Below are positions 7,872 through 14,687 of a DNA stretch of 20,872 nt, one piece after another. How positions within the stretch are numbered: the stretch's first letter is position 1; every line of letters starts with the position of its first letter. Origin of the DNA: an uncultured Oscillibacter sp. (GTDB lineage Bacteria > Bacillota > Clostridia > Oscillospirales > Oscillospiraceae); the NCBI GenBank assembly GCA_910589315.1, contig CAJUTB010000042.1, positions 1 to 20,872 of the forward strand, given 5' to 3'. The translations under genes and the position numbers were made by a program. Below the pieces are notes generated by a model. That model saw only the letters and a list, made by a program, of their open reading frames with translations. It was not told the DNA's origin and made no database searches.

Positions 7872-7886
7872 GCGGCGGTTCGCCGC
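7872..7886 (+). other. GC hairpin between activator stop and sigma-54 promoter
   Basis: GCGGCG-GTT-CGCCGC forms a tight 6-bp stem 13 bases after the activator stop codon and 12 bases before the -24 box. No U-run follows, so it is not a standard terminator. It may stabilise the 3' end of the activator mRNA or reduce readthrough. Confidence 0.4.
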
Positions 7887-7897
7887 GGCGGAAAACA

Positions 7898-7912
7898 TGG
7901 CACGTTTTTTGC
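7898..7912 (+). promoter_or_regulatory. Sigma-54 (-24/-12) promoter of the deacylase operon
   Basis: TGGCACGTTTTTTGC is an exact match to the RpoN consensus TGGCACG-N4-TTGC, followed by A. GG and GC are 10 bases apart. Transcription should start near 7924, about 38 bases before the deacylase ATG. Together with the promoter at 5702-5716 it defines a two-arm regulon for the activator encoded between them. Confidence 0.93.
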
Positions 7913-7961
7913 ATATAAAATTAAAATATCCGATCCAGAGAACGGGAGGGGTTCTTTTATT

Positions 7962-9536
7962 ATGTACGACTTGCTTTTGAAAAACGTCCGAATCCTTGAC
8001 GGAACAGCCGCGCCCTGGTTTCGAGGCTGGGTGGCTGTGAAAAACGGCGCAATTACGGAAATGGGGGCGGGTTCTTCTCCTGCCGCGGCGGAAATTGTGG
8101 ACGGCGAGGACCAGTACCTTGCGCCTGGTTTTATCGACATCCATGCCCACAGCGATACTACCCTTCCCCTCTATCCCCAGGCGGAAAGCCGTATTTTGCA
8201 GGGCATCACCACGGAAATCGGCGGCGACTGCGGATTATCCGTTGCGCCGGTAAGCCGAGACCCGGAGAAAAAACGCCAGCTTCGGGACTATGTTGGCGAC
8301 ATGGATTACAGCTGGGAAACGTTCGGGGAGTACCTGGATTATATGGAGGCCCTTGGCCCCAGCGTCAATTTTGGTTCCGCTGTGGGCCATGGCAGCATTC
8401 GCCTGGCCGTTATGGGCTTTGAAGCCCGTAAGGCAACGGAACAGGAACTGGCGGAAATGGCCGCGCTGCTGCGGCAGTCCTTGGCCGATGGTGCGTTTTG
8501 TATGTCCAGCGGATTGATTTACCCGCCGGGCTGTTACGCCGGTGCGGAAGAACTGACGGAGCTTTGCAAAGAACTGGTCCCGTTCGGCGCGTTTTACGAG
8601 ACGCATATGCGGGACGAGGGCGAGGGCGTGGTGGAAGCCGTGCAGGAAGCCCTTGCGGTCGCCCGCGGTTCCGGCGCGCCGCTGCAAATCGCGCACCATA
8701 AAGTAACCCGAAAAACCGTATGGCAGGTGCATTGCAAGACAACAATTGCGTTAGTGGACCAGGCCCGCCGTCAGGGAGTAGATGTGAAGCTGGACCAGTA
8801 TCCGTACAGCGCGTCCGCTACGTCGCTGGACAGCAACGCGCCGCTTTGGGCGTTTGAGGGCGGCGTTGAATCGCTTTTGGCGCGTCTTCAGGACCCGGAG
8901 ATCCGGAAGCGGATCAACGCGGAAGCGAACGCCAGTCACGCAGGGCGTTGGGGAGATATTTACATTTCCTATGTTGAATCGGAGAAAAACCGGTGGGCGG
9001 TAGGGAAATCCATTTTGGAAATTGCGAATATCCGAGGCGTAGGCCCCGCCGACGCCTGTTTTGATTTGATTCTTGACGAACGCTGCCGGGTAGACGAGAT
9101 CAACTATGGGATGTGCGAGGAAGATATTGAGTATATCATGCGCCAGCCTTATACCATGATTGGTTCGGACGGCAATGCGGTTTCTCTGGATTATGCCGGA
9201 CAGCCCCATCCCCGCTGGTTTGGAACGTTTCCGCGGGTGATTGCAAAATACTGCCGGGAACGGAAATTATTCCCACTGGAAACGGCGGTTTTCAAGATGA
9301 CGGGACTGCCCGCGTCCCGCCTGGGTCTGGCGGACCGGGGGCTGATCAAGCCGGGCATGAAGGCCGATCTGGTGCTTTTTGATTTTGATGAAATTGAGGA
9401 CACTCCAAGTTTTGCGAAACCCCAGCAGCCATGCAAGGGCATTCGGCGGGTTTATGTGAATGGTGTGCTGACGGCCCTGGATGGCGTTCATACCGGTGCG
9501 CGAAGCGGCCGGATTCTTAGGAAAGGACGGATGTAG
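7962..9536 (+). CDS. N-acyl-D-amino-acid deacylase (D-aminoacylase)
   Basis: A 524-residue amidohydrolase-superfamily enzyme that hydrolyses N-acyl-D-amino acids to the free D-amino acid and a carboxylate. Metal and catalytic residues fit the D-aminoacylase pattern: H61 and H63 in HAHSD, C90 in GGDCGLS (a metal-ligand Cys special to this family), H215 in YETHMRDE, H245/H246 in IAHHK and D403 in IGSDG. The SSGLIYPPG segment (182-190) and the C-terminal GLIKPGMKADLVLFD beta-sandwich return are also typical. It has no signal peptide and is cytoplasmic. The ATG at 7962 follows GGGAGGGG (7944-7951) by 10 bases, under a perfect sigma-54 promoter. The serine hydrolase gene starts 2 bases after its stop, so the two are cotranscribed. 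Acyl group and side-chain preference cannot be read from sequence. Confidence 0.93.
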   Translation: MYDLLLKNVRILDGTAAPWFRGWVAVKNGAITEMGAGSSPAAAEIVDGEDQYLAPGFIDIHAHSDTTLPLYPQAESRILQGITTEIGGDCGLSVAPVSRDPEKKRQLRDYVGDMDYSWETFGEYLDYMEALGPSVNFGSAVGHGSIRLAVMGFEARKATEQELAEMAALLRQSLADGAFCMSSGLIYPPGCYAGAEELTELCKELVPFGAFYETHMRDEGEGVVEAVQEALAVARGSGAPLQIAHHKVTRKTVWQVHCKTTIALVDQARRQGVDVKLDQYPYSASATSLDSNAPLWAFEGGVESLLARLQDPEIRKRINAEANASHAGRWGDIYISYVESEKNRWAVGKSILEIANIRGVGPADACFDLILDERCRVDEINYGMCEEDIEYIMRQPYTMIGSDGNAVSLDYAGQPHPRWFGTFPRVIAKYCRERKLFPLETAVFKMTGLPASRLGLADRGLIKPGMKADLVLFDFDEIEDTPSFAKPQQPCKGIRRVYVNGVLTALDGVHTGARSGRILRKGRM

Positions 9537-9538
9537 CA

Positions 9539-10336
9539 ATGGGAGCGAAGGAACAGATTTTGGAGGGAATCCAGAAGTTTGAAGGACAGGCCGGAATTTA
9601 CTATCGGAACCTGGAAACCGGCGAGGCTTGGGGGTATCGGGAGAAGGAACCGTATCTGGCGGCCAGCATTGTAAAACTGCCGCTGATGGCGGCCATTCTG
9701 CACTGGAGGGCCCAAGGCAGGACGAGCTTTGACGACCCGGTAACGATTCTGGACAGTCAGAAGGTTCCGGGCTGCGGCGCGGTACAGTTTTTGAACGGCG
9801 ACGTAACGCTGACGGTAGGCGAATTAAGCAAGCTCATGATTACGCTCAGCGACAATACTGCGACAAACGGTTTGTTCCGGCATTATGGCGCGGCGGCGGT
9901 TCACGAGGCGTTTTTGGAACTGGGTATGATCGGAACGCAGTTCAACCGGGAATATTGGGATGAAGAACGGGAAAGCCGGGGCATCAATAATTATTTTGTT
10001 CCAGAGGAATTGGGAATTCTGCTGAAAAAGATGTATGAGCGGACTTTGGTGAACGAGGAAGCGTCGGAGTGGCTGGAAGACATTATGCGCCAGCAGCAGA
10101 TCAACCACAAGCTGGGCGGCTTTTTGCCAATGGACTTCCCGATGGCGCATAAGACGGGCGACGAATCGGATAAGGCGCATGATGTGGGGATCGTGTTTAC
10201 AAAGACGCCGTTTGTTGCGTGTTTTGCGTATGTAGGACCGAATATGCAGAGCTATGAAGATTTTATCCGACGTTCCACCAGACTCCTGGCCGAAGAAAAC
10301 GGCGGCGTCAACGAAACATTCGTTGGTCCAATTTGA
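9539..10336 (+). CDS. Class-A-beta-lactamase-like serine hydrolase, cytoplasmic
   Basis: A 265-residue member of the serine beta-lactamase/penicillin-recognising fold. Its three motifs are intact: S43-I-V-K46 (nucleophile and general base), S104-D-N106 and K205-T-G207. I cannot confidently find the Glu166/Asn170 pair required for true class A beta-lactamases; the matching stretch reads NNYFVPEELGILL. There is also no signal peptide, whereas resistance enzymes are exported. It is therefore more likely a cytoplasmic peptidase, esterase or amidase than a resistance determinant. Its start lies 2 bases after the deacylase stop, with GAAAGGA at 9521-9527 inside the deacylase end, implying translational coupling and shared sigma-54 control. 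It probably hydrolyses a D-amino-acid amide, ester or peptide (inference from motif and context). A palindromic repeat follows its stop. Confidence 0.88.
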   Translation: MGAKEQILEGIQKFEGQAGIYYRNLETGEAWGYREKEPYLAASIVKLPLMAAILHWRAQGRTSFDDPVTILDSQKVPGCGAVQFLNGDVTLTVGELSKLMITLSDNTATNGLFRHYGAAAVHEAFLELGMIGTQFNREYWDEERESRGINNYFVPEELGILLKKMYERTLVNEEASEWLEDIMRQQQINHKLGGFLPMDFPMAHKTGDESDKAHDVGIVFTKTPFVACFAYVGPNMQSYEDFIRRSTRLLAEENGGVNETFVGPI

Positions 10337-10337
10337 A

Positions 10338-10382
10338 CCCCCCATTTTCTTTTCTCTGGCGAGAGAAAAGAAAACGGGCCGT
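10338..10382 (+). repeat. Dispersed palindromic repeat, copy 1
   Basis: A run of C and ATTTTCT leads into a perfect 13-bp stem (10345-10357 pairing with 10362-10374, GGCG loop), followed by CGGGCCGT. The window end (20824-20872) has the same layout with the same flanks in the same orientation but a different stem interior, so this is a genomic repeat family with a compensated stem. It directly follows the serine hydrolase stop codon and may act as an mRNA 3' hairpin; it lacks a U-run. Confidence 0.75.
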
Positions 10383-10590
10383 TCACGGTCCAAAAGAAAA
10401 GAGCGTTTGTTGAGACTGGTAGAAAACTTTAGACGGGTGGCCCCCAAACGAGAAGTCCAAATCGACTTGCCTCTGCGTCTAACCCCGCTGCCGCTGCTGC
10501 TGGTGCTCGTAGAAGCTGGCCTCTGTTCCTAGCGGTCTGGCGCGGGATTGTTCAGACCATTGCTCTTTTAGCGTCACAACCCTTAATAAA
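10383..10590. other. Non-coding stretch downstream of repeat copy 1
   Basis: About 210 bases without a credible gene: short frames here have no ribosome binding site and no recognisable protein. The composition (AAAAGAAAAGAG tract, then CTGCCGCTGCTGCTGG) differs from the coding neighbours. From general recall, such stretches next to this hairpin recur in Oscillospiraceae genomes and may be part of a larger repeat, but only the hairpin is duplicated inside this window. Confidence 0.45.
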
Positions 10591-10635
10591 AAATTTCAAA
10601 AACAAGGAGGCACGGTGAAAACCGTGCCTCCTTGT
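10591..10635 (-). terminator. Terminator of the Hsp20 gene
   Basis: A perfect 15-bp stem (10602-10616 pairing with 10621-10635) has a GAAA (TTTC on the minus strand) loop. On the minus strand it is followed by TTTTTGAAATTTTTT. It ends the small heat shock transcript 15 bases after its stop codon. No T-run exists on the plus side. Confidence 0.9.
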
Positions 10636-10649
10636 GCCCTATGTAGAAA

Positions 10650-11069
10650 TTAGAGAATCTGGATTTGCTTTGCTGCGCCGGCAGCAGACTGAATCTTCGG
10701 CATCGTCAGACGCAGTACGCCGTCCTCAAACGATGCGGAAATTTTATCCTCAGCAATGCCGCTGACATCAAACGAACGGCTGAACGCCGCTTCCTTCCGC
10801 TCTTGCAGCACATAGCTTTTCACCTCGTTCCGCTTCGTGGTGCGGGAAGCGGCGACGGTCAGCACCTGCCCTTTCAGCTCCAGGCGGATATCCTCTTTCT
10901 TAAAACCGGGAAGTTCCGCTTCCAAAACATAAGCGTCGCCCTCATCCCAGATATCGGTCCGGAAGTCCGGCAGCGTTTTGCCGCTCCCATGGAAAAAATT
11001 GTGCGCAAAGTTGTCGTACAGTGTGAACAAATAGTCTTCATTATGACCAAAAGGCGTCATTCCAAACAT
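10650..11069 (-). CDS. Hsp20/alpha-crystallin small heat shock protein
   Basis: A 139-residue ATP-independent holdase chaperone. The alpha-crystallin domain (about residues 35-130) shows the family strands: DIWDEGDAYVLEAELPGFKKEDIRLELKGQVLTVAA and, near the end, the A-x-x-x-n-GVL motif as ASFEDGVLRLTMPK. The short N-terminus rich in Phe (FGMTPFGHNEDYLFTLYDNF) is typical of substrate-binding arms. The frame extends to a GTG at 11078, but AAAGGAG abuts that codon; the ATG at 11069 has an 8-base spacer and is chosen. It is a monocistronic gene between a strong sigma-A promoter and a strong terminator. No CIRCE or CtsR-type repeat is visible near the promoter, so heat control, if any, is not evident. 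Confidence 0.95.
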   Translation of the reverse strand: MFGMTPFGHNEDYLFTLYDNFAHNFFHGSGKTLPDFRTDIWDEGDAYVLEAELPGFKKEDIRLELKGQVLTVAASRTTKRNEVKSYVLQERKEAAFSRSFDVSGIAEDKISASFEDGVLRLTMPKIQSAAGAAKQIQIL

Positions 11070-11130
11070 ATTCTTCACTCCTTTCTATTTTTGGCCCGCA
11101 TTTCCTGGGCTGAAAATGTGAACAGCGGCT

Positions 11131-11159
11131 ACTATACCACGCCAGGCAGGATGTGTCAA
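11131..11159 (-). promoter_or_regulatory. Strong sigma-A promoter of the Hsp20 gene
   Basis: On the minus strand a perfect TTGACA (11154-11159) and TATAGT (11131-11136) are separated by 17 bases. Transcription would begin near 11124, about 55 bases before the ATG. No HrcA (CIRCE) or CtsR operator overlaps it. Confidence 0.88.
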
Positions 11160-11279
11160 GAAAATTATTATGAACAAATTGTAAACCATACAAGCCCATT
11201 TTATAGAAAGCCCGATTTATTTCCCCGATTTCTTAACCTCAATTATCCATAAAATTTCCACGCCTTATGCCAAAGCCTG

Positions 11280-11309
11280 GTATAAATCCCAGCCTCCTGC
11301 GGCATACTA
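11280..11309 (+). promoter_or_regulatory. Possible sigma-G (forespore) promoter of the DUF421 gene
   Basis: GTATA (11280-11284), an 18-base spacer and CATACTA (11303-11309) match the Bacillus sigma-G pattern GHATR-N18-CATWHTA at every position. No sigma-A promoter of comparable quality precedes the gene. Start would be near 11315, 38 bases before the ATG. The motif is short, so this remains a prediction. Confidence 0.5.
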
Positions 11310-11352
11310 CCCCAACACGGGCAACCGCCCGAATTGACAAGGGAGGCAAACC

Positions 11353-12045
11353 ATGGAACAGATTGGTCTCACCATTCTCACGACGCTGCTCTCCATCGGC
11401 GTTCTGTTTCTGCTGACAAAACTTATGGGCGCAAAACAGGTGTCTCAAATGACCATGTTTGACTATGTGGTTGGCATTACCATCGGTTCTGCGGCGGCAG
11501 AGCTGGCTACGGAGCTTGAACAACCTGCCAAGCCCCTTACCGCCCTGATCGTATACGGCATTGTGGCGGTCTGCATTTCGTTCCTCACCAGTAAATCCCT
11601 CAAGGCCCGCAGCATGGTAACGGGCAAGCCCTTGATTTTGCTGGAAGACGGCGTTATTTACCGGGAAAATCTCAAAAAAGCCAAGCTGGACCTAAACGAA
11701 TTTCTGACCTACTGCCGTATCGGCGGCTGGTTTGATCTGAACCAGCTCCAAACGGCGGTGTTTGAGCATAACGGCACCGTCAGCTTTCTCCCCAAGGAGG
11801 CTGACCGCCCTGCAACGCCTACGGACTTGAACCTCAACCCCAAGCAGTCCCAGGTCCAGACGCCCTTCGTTATGGACGGCAAACTGCTGGCCAACAACGT
11901 CCGGCAGGCCGGAAAAGAGGACGACTGGGTCCGCCGCGCTTTGCTGCGGCAGGGCTACCGGGACGAGAGCGAGGTGTTTCTCGCCCTCTGGGACGGCAGT
12001 GAAACCCTCTCGGTCTACCCCATGAAGCCCAAACGCAATGCATGA
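11353..12045 (+). CDS. DUF421 (YetF-family) membrane protein
   Basis: A 230-residue protein with an N-terminal membrane part of about three helices (residues ~6-25, ~37-52, ~62-79) and a soluble C-terminal DUF421 part. Family signatures are FDYVVGITIGSAAAELA (36-52), the stretch GKPLILLEDGVIYRENLKKAKLD, and LLANNVRQAGKEDDWVRRALLRQGY. Length matches YetF-type proteins (~220-230). In Bacillus, DUF421 proteins include spore membrane proteins tied to spore resistance, which fits the sigma-G-like promoter upstream; that role here is inference. The ATG at 11353 follows GGGAGG (11341-11346) with 6 bases between. It is monocistronic, with a terminator starting immediately after the stop. No biochemical activity is established for the domain as far as I know. 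Confidence 0.88.
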   Translation: MEQIGLTILTTLLSIGVLFLLTKLMGAKQVSQMTMFDYVVGITIGSAAAELATELEQPAKPLTALIVYGIVAVCISFLTSKSLKARSMVTGKPLILLEDGVIYRENLKKAKLDLNEFLTYCRIGGWFDLNQLQTAVFEHNGTVSFLPKEADRPATPTDLNLNPKQSQVQTPFVMDGKLLANNVRQAGKEDDWVRRALLRQGYRDESEVFLALWDGSETLSVYPMKPKRNA

Positions 12046-12077
12046 CGGATATCCCCGGCGGGATATCCGCCTTTTTT
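12046..12077 (+). terminator. Rho-independent terminator of the DUF421 gene
   Basis: A 10-bp stem (12046-12055 pairing with 12060-12069, CGGC loop) is followed by GCC and T6 (12072-12077). It begins at the base after the stop codon. Confidence 0.9.
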
Positions 12078-12091
12078 GTGCGAAACGGGCA

Positions 12092-12120
12092 TTGATTCCC
12101 GCGGCGGGCTGCCGTATACT
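12092..12120 (+). promoter_or_regulatory. Sigma-A promoter of serC
   Basis: TTGATT (12092-12097) and TATACT (12115-12120) are 17 bases apart. Transcription should begin near 12127, leaving a leader of about 30 bases, too short for a riboswitch or T-box. Confidence 0.8.
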
Positions 12121-12156
12121 AAAAGGCACAAACAGAAACTCAGGGGAGGTTTTATG

Positions 12157-13239
12157 ATGAAATACGGACGTGTGTATAACTTTTCCGCCGGACCTGCCAT
12201 GATGCCGGAGGAAGTCTTGGAGGACATCGCCGCAGAAGTCCTCAACTACCGCGGCAGCGGCATGAGCGTCATGGAAATGAGCCACCGTTCCCAGGTATAC
12301 CAGAAAATTCTGGACGACGCCGAAGCGGACCTGCGGAAGCTGATGGGAATTCCGGAAAATTACAAGGTGCTGTTTGTGCAGGGCGGCGGAACGGTGCAGT
12401 TTGCCATGGTTCCGATGAACCTGATGAAAAACGGCGTCGCGTGCTACATCGAAACCGGCGTATGGTCGAAAAAGGCCATCCCGGAGGCCCGGCGGTATGG
12501 GGAGGTTTTGGTTCCCGCGTCGTCGGCGGACCGTCAGTATTCGTATATTCCCGACTGCTCCAACCTGGAAATCCCCGAAAATGCCGACTATGTTTATCTC
12601 TGCGAAAACGAGACCATCAACGGCATCTCCTGGCCCTCTCTGCCGGATACAAAGGGCAAGACGCTGGTTGCGGACCAATCCTCCATGTTTCTCTCCCGGC
12701 CCTGCGACGTGAGCCGTTACGGCCTGATCTGGGCGGGCGTGCAGAAAAACGTCGGCCCGGCGGGCATGAGCGTTGTCATCATCCGCGAAGACCTGCTGCG
12801 GGACGATCTTCCCCAGTACGTGCCAACCTACCTGCGCTACAAAACCCATGCGGACAACGGCTCTTTGTACAATACGCCCAACTGCTGGGCGATTTACTGC
12901 TGCGGCAAGGTGTTCCGGTATCTGCTGGACAACGGCGGTCTGGAAGCCCAGGCAAAGCGGAACGAGGAAAAAGCGGCGGTGCTGTACGATTTCCTGGACG
13001 GAAGCGAATTCTTCCGCGCCACGGCGGAAAAAAACAGCCGGTCTTTGATGAACGTGCGGTTTGTCACGCCGTCGCAGGAGGAGGACGCCGCTGTGATTGC
13101 CGCCGCAAAAGCGGCGGGCTTTGAGAACCTCAAGGGTCACAAGAGCGTCGGCGGCCTGCGGGCGTCGATTTACAACGCAATGCCCAAAGCAGGCGTGGAA
13201 GCCTTGGCGGACTTCCTGCGGAAATACGAAAAACGGTAA
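12157..13239 (+). CDS. serC: Phosphoserine aminotransferase
   Basis: A 360-residue PLP enzyme of aminotransferase class V that converts 3-phosphohydroxypyruvate and glutamate to phosphoserine in serine biosynthesis. The N-terminal YNFSAGPAMMPEEVL is the SerC signature. FVQGGGTVQFAMVPMNL binds the PLP phosphate, and the Schiff-base lysine lies in WAGVQKNVGPAG. The C-terminal GHKSVGGLRASIYNAMP is also diagnostic. Length equals known SerC proteins (~360). Two ATGs (12154 and 12157) are possible; 12157 is chosen because AGGGGAGG ends 7 bases before it (4 bases before 12154). The open frame extends upstream to 12076 but overlaps a terminator and promoter. Unlike many Firmicutes, no serA or serB is adjacent; the gene stands alone with its own promoter and terminator. 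Confidence 0.97.
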   Translation: MKYGRVYNFSAGPAMMPEEVLEDIAAEVLNYRGSGMSVMEMSHRSQVYQKILDDAEADLRKLMGIPENYKVLFVQGGGTVQFAMVPMNLMKNGVACYIETGVWSKKAIPEARRYGEVLVPASSADRQYSYIPDCSNLEIPENADYVYLCENETINGISWPSLPDTKGKTLVADQSSMFLSRPCDVSRYGLIWAGVQKNVGPAGMSVVIIREDLLRDDLPQYVPTYLRYKTHADNGSLYNTPNCWAIYCCGKVFRYLLDNGGLEAQAKRNEEKAAVLYDFLDGSEFFRATAEKNSRSLMNVRFVTPSQEEDAAVIAAAKAAGFENLKGHKSVGGLRASIYNAMPKAGVEALADFLRKYEKR

Positions 13240-13253
13240 CAGACCATACAAAG

Positions 13254-13295
13254 CAGAGCCGGACGGCCTTTTTCGGGCGTCCGGCTCTGTTTTTT
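13254..13295 (+). terminator. Rho-independent terminator of serC
   Basis: A perfect 12-bp stem (13254-13265 pairing with 13278-13289) is followed by T6 (13290-13295). It lies between serC and the convergent flavoprotein gene. On the minus strand only CTTTG follows, so it would be weaker for that operon. Confidence 0.92.
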
Positions 13296-13319
13296 GCGTA
13301 AGGTCCGCGCAAACGGATT

Positions 13320-14372
13320 TCAGCCTTGGAGCTGGTTGAGAATATGGCCTGCAAACGTCTCCAGCCGGGTTTCAATTCCCGGACAGGCAAGGGCTTCTCC
13401 GGCGTTGTTGGCCGTTTCCAGAAGGCAGAATTCCGGCGGAAGCCAAAAGCCTTTGTTCATACACAGCGCGGAGACGACCTGACTGGCGACCAGATCGCCG
13501 CCGGAGTAGCCGGAAACCACGATTGCAAACACGGCCTTATCCGTAAAAGAAGCGGTGCGGTAAAGGGCCGTCAGGCGGTTGACTGCGGCGGTGAGGTTGG
13601 CGGAGAGGGCGTCGTTGTAATTCGGACAAAGCAGAATCACCCCATCGGCTTCCCGGATGGCCGGATAGACCTCCTGTACCATGACGCCGCCGTAAAAGCA
13701 GCCGCCTTTTTCGCCGTAGTGGAGACACATGGTATACGGACACCCGGCGCAGTCCTCCAAGGCGCCGTTCCGCAGGCCGATTTCCGTGATGTCGCATGGG
13801 TCATCCAACCGCTCCCGGCACCGGGACCAGAGGTCCATGGTGTTGGAGGTCCCGCGGCTGGAAGCGTGAAGCGCCAGCAGGCGGGGACGTTTTTTCCGGG
13901 GCGGCGCAAAGTCCAGCACCCGGCCCGCCAGGTCCTCCACGGCAAGACGGTAGGCTTCCAGGAGGGAACACCCGGCGTTTTTCGCCTGGATGGTGAAATT
14001 TTGCAGGTTTCCAGTCGCCTCCACCAGCGGACGGCCCGGAAACGTACAGCCCGCAAGGCTTGCGGCCAGAACCAGTTCCCGCCCGGCAGATTTCGTGTAC
14101 AAATCGCCGCAGCCGTCGATTACCACGCCGCCCACGCTTCCCCGCAGACAGCCGGGATGGTCCCGCAGCCAGCCCAGGAGGCCGTAGAGGCTGAAATTTG
14201 TTCCGTTCTCCGGCAGGGAAAAGGCGAACAGCACCCGCCGGTTTTCCAGCGAAGAACCGTCCTCCAAACAGCGGATGTTCCGTCCCTCCAGCGCGGCGGA
14301 CAGGGTTTGCGCTAACCGTCCGGTAAGCTGTCCGGGACGGCCCGCGTGAAGAATCCACAGCTCCGGTTCCAT
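13320..14372 (-). CDS. Flavodoxin/NADPH-FMN-reductase-like protein with Cys cluster
   Basis: A 350-residue protein with two halves. The C-terminal half (~163-345) is an NAD(P)H:FMN-reductase/flavodoxin fold: LHASSRGTSNTMDLW fits the FMN-phosphate loop, and the segment DGVILLCPNYNDALSANLTAAVNRL is typical of the family. Between them C208, C211, C216 and C225 form a C-x2-C-x4-C-x8-C cluster like those that hold a 4Fe-4S centre in iron-sulfur flavoproteins (Isf). The N-terminal half (~1-155) has flavodoxin-like strand and helix spacing but weak motifs; it may be a degenerate second domain. It probably transfers electrons from reduced nicotinamides or ferredoxin to an unknown acceptor. The ATG at 14372 follows AAAGGAGG. 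It is the last gene of a four-gene operon, 21 bases after the small membrane protein gene. Confidence 0.88.
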   Translation of the reverse strand: MEPELWILHAGRPGQLTGRLAQTLSAALEGRNIRCLEDGSSLENRRVLFAFSLPENGTNFSLYGLLGWLRDHPGCLRGSVGGVVIDGCGDLYTKSAGRELVLAASLAGCTFPGRPLVEATGNLQNFTIQAKNAGCSLLEAYRLAVEDLAGRVLDFAPPRKKRPRLLALHASSRGTSNTMDLWSRCRERLDDPCDITEIGLRNGALEDCAGCPYTMCLHYGEKGGCFYGGVMVQEVYPAIREADGVILLCPNYNDALSANLTAAVNRLTALYRTASFTDKAVFAIVVSGYSGGDLVASQVVSALCMNKGFWLPPEFCLLETANNAGEALACPGIETRLETFAGHILNQLQG

Positions 14373-14393
14373 AGGCTCCCTCCTTTCGCCGGT

Positions 14394-14687
14394 TCAGCCG
14401 GTGACATAGTACGAATAGCACGCGCCGAGGTCGTTCAGGGCACGGCAGAGAAAGAAAACGGCCAGCAGGTTCAGCCCAAAGGCGGCGATAAAATCCCGCC
14501 GCCGGCGGCTGGAGGCGGCCAGAGAAATCCAGGCGAACACCACCGCCAGAACGGCGGAAATCTCCGCCATGGCCGCCGCGCCGTCATAAAACCGGACCGG
14601 CGGGTCCGCCACCGGCATTCCCGCCAGCAGCGCGAACACCACCGCCAGTCCCAGGGCAAACGCCCGCCCCCAGCGAATGGGTTTCAT
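14394..14687 (-). CDS. Small three-helix membrane protein
   Basis: A 97-residue protein easily missed because the reading frame stays open far upstream inside the preceding gene. Three hydrophobic segments are visible (about residues 8-27, 40-58 and 68-86), with the RRRR stretch at 61-64 giving the positive-inside signal between helices 2 and 3. The ATG at 14685-14687 overlaps the stop of the dehydrogenase-like gene as ATGA, so it is probably translated by coupling; its own ribosome binding site is weak. The flavoprotein gene begins 21 bases later. No known family recognised. It might anchor the operon's soluble proteins at the membrane, but this is inference only. Confidence 0.75.
   Translation of the reverse strand: MKPIRWGRAFALGLAVVFALLAGMPVADPPVRFYDGAAAMAEISAVLAVVFAWISLAASSRRRRDFIAAFGLNLLAVFFLCRALNDLGACYSYYVTG

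Noticed and set aside
9539..10336. Serine hydrolase as an antibiotic resistance gene
   Set aside because: No signal peptide, no clear Glu166 and a catabolic sigma-54 operon context; the motifs alone do not indicate resistance.
10490..10505. CTGCCGCTGCTGCTGG triplet-like run as a microsatellite
   Set aside because: Only about three CTG units; too short to be meaningful.
10254..10532. 92-residue plus-strand frame across the serine hydrolase end and the repeat
   Set aside because: Starts inside a real gene in another frame, runs through the palindromic repeat, has no recognisable domain.
11334..11339. TTGACA just before the DUF421 ribosome binding site
   Set aside because: The matching -10 would fall inside the coding sequence with no TATAAT-like hexamer; treated as chance.
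12076..12156. 26-27 residue N-terminal extension of serC
   Set aside because: It overlaps the DUF421 terminator and the serC promoter, and SerC proteins begin at the YNFSAGP segment; the ATG at 12157 has the better spaced ribosome binding site.
11692..13251. 519-residue minus-strand open frame opposite the DUF421 gene and serC
   Set aside because: It crosses two terminator/promoter regions and two certain genes on the other strand; no motif or start signal.
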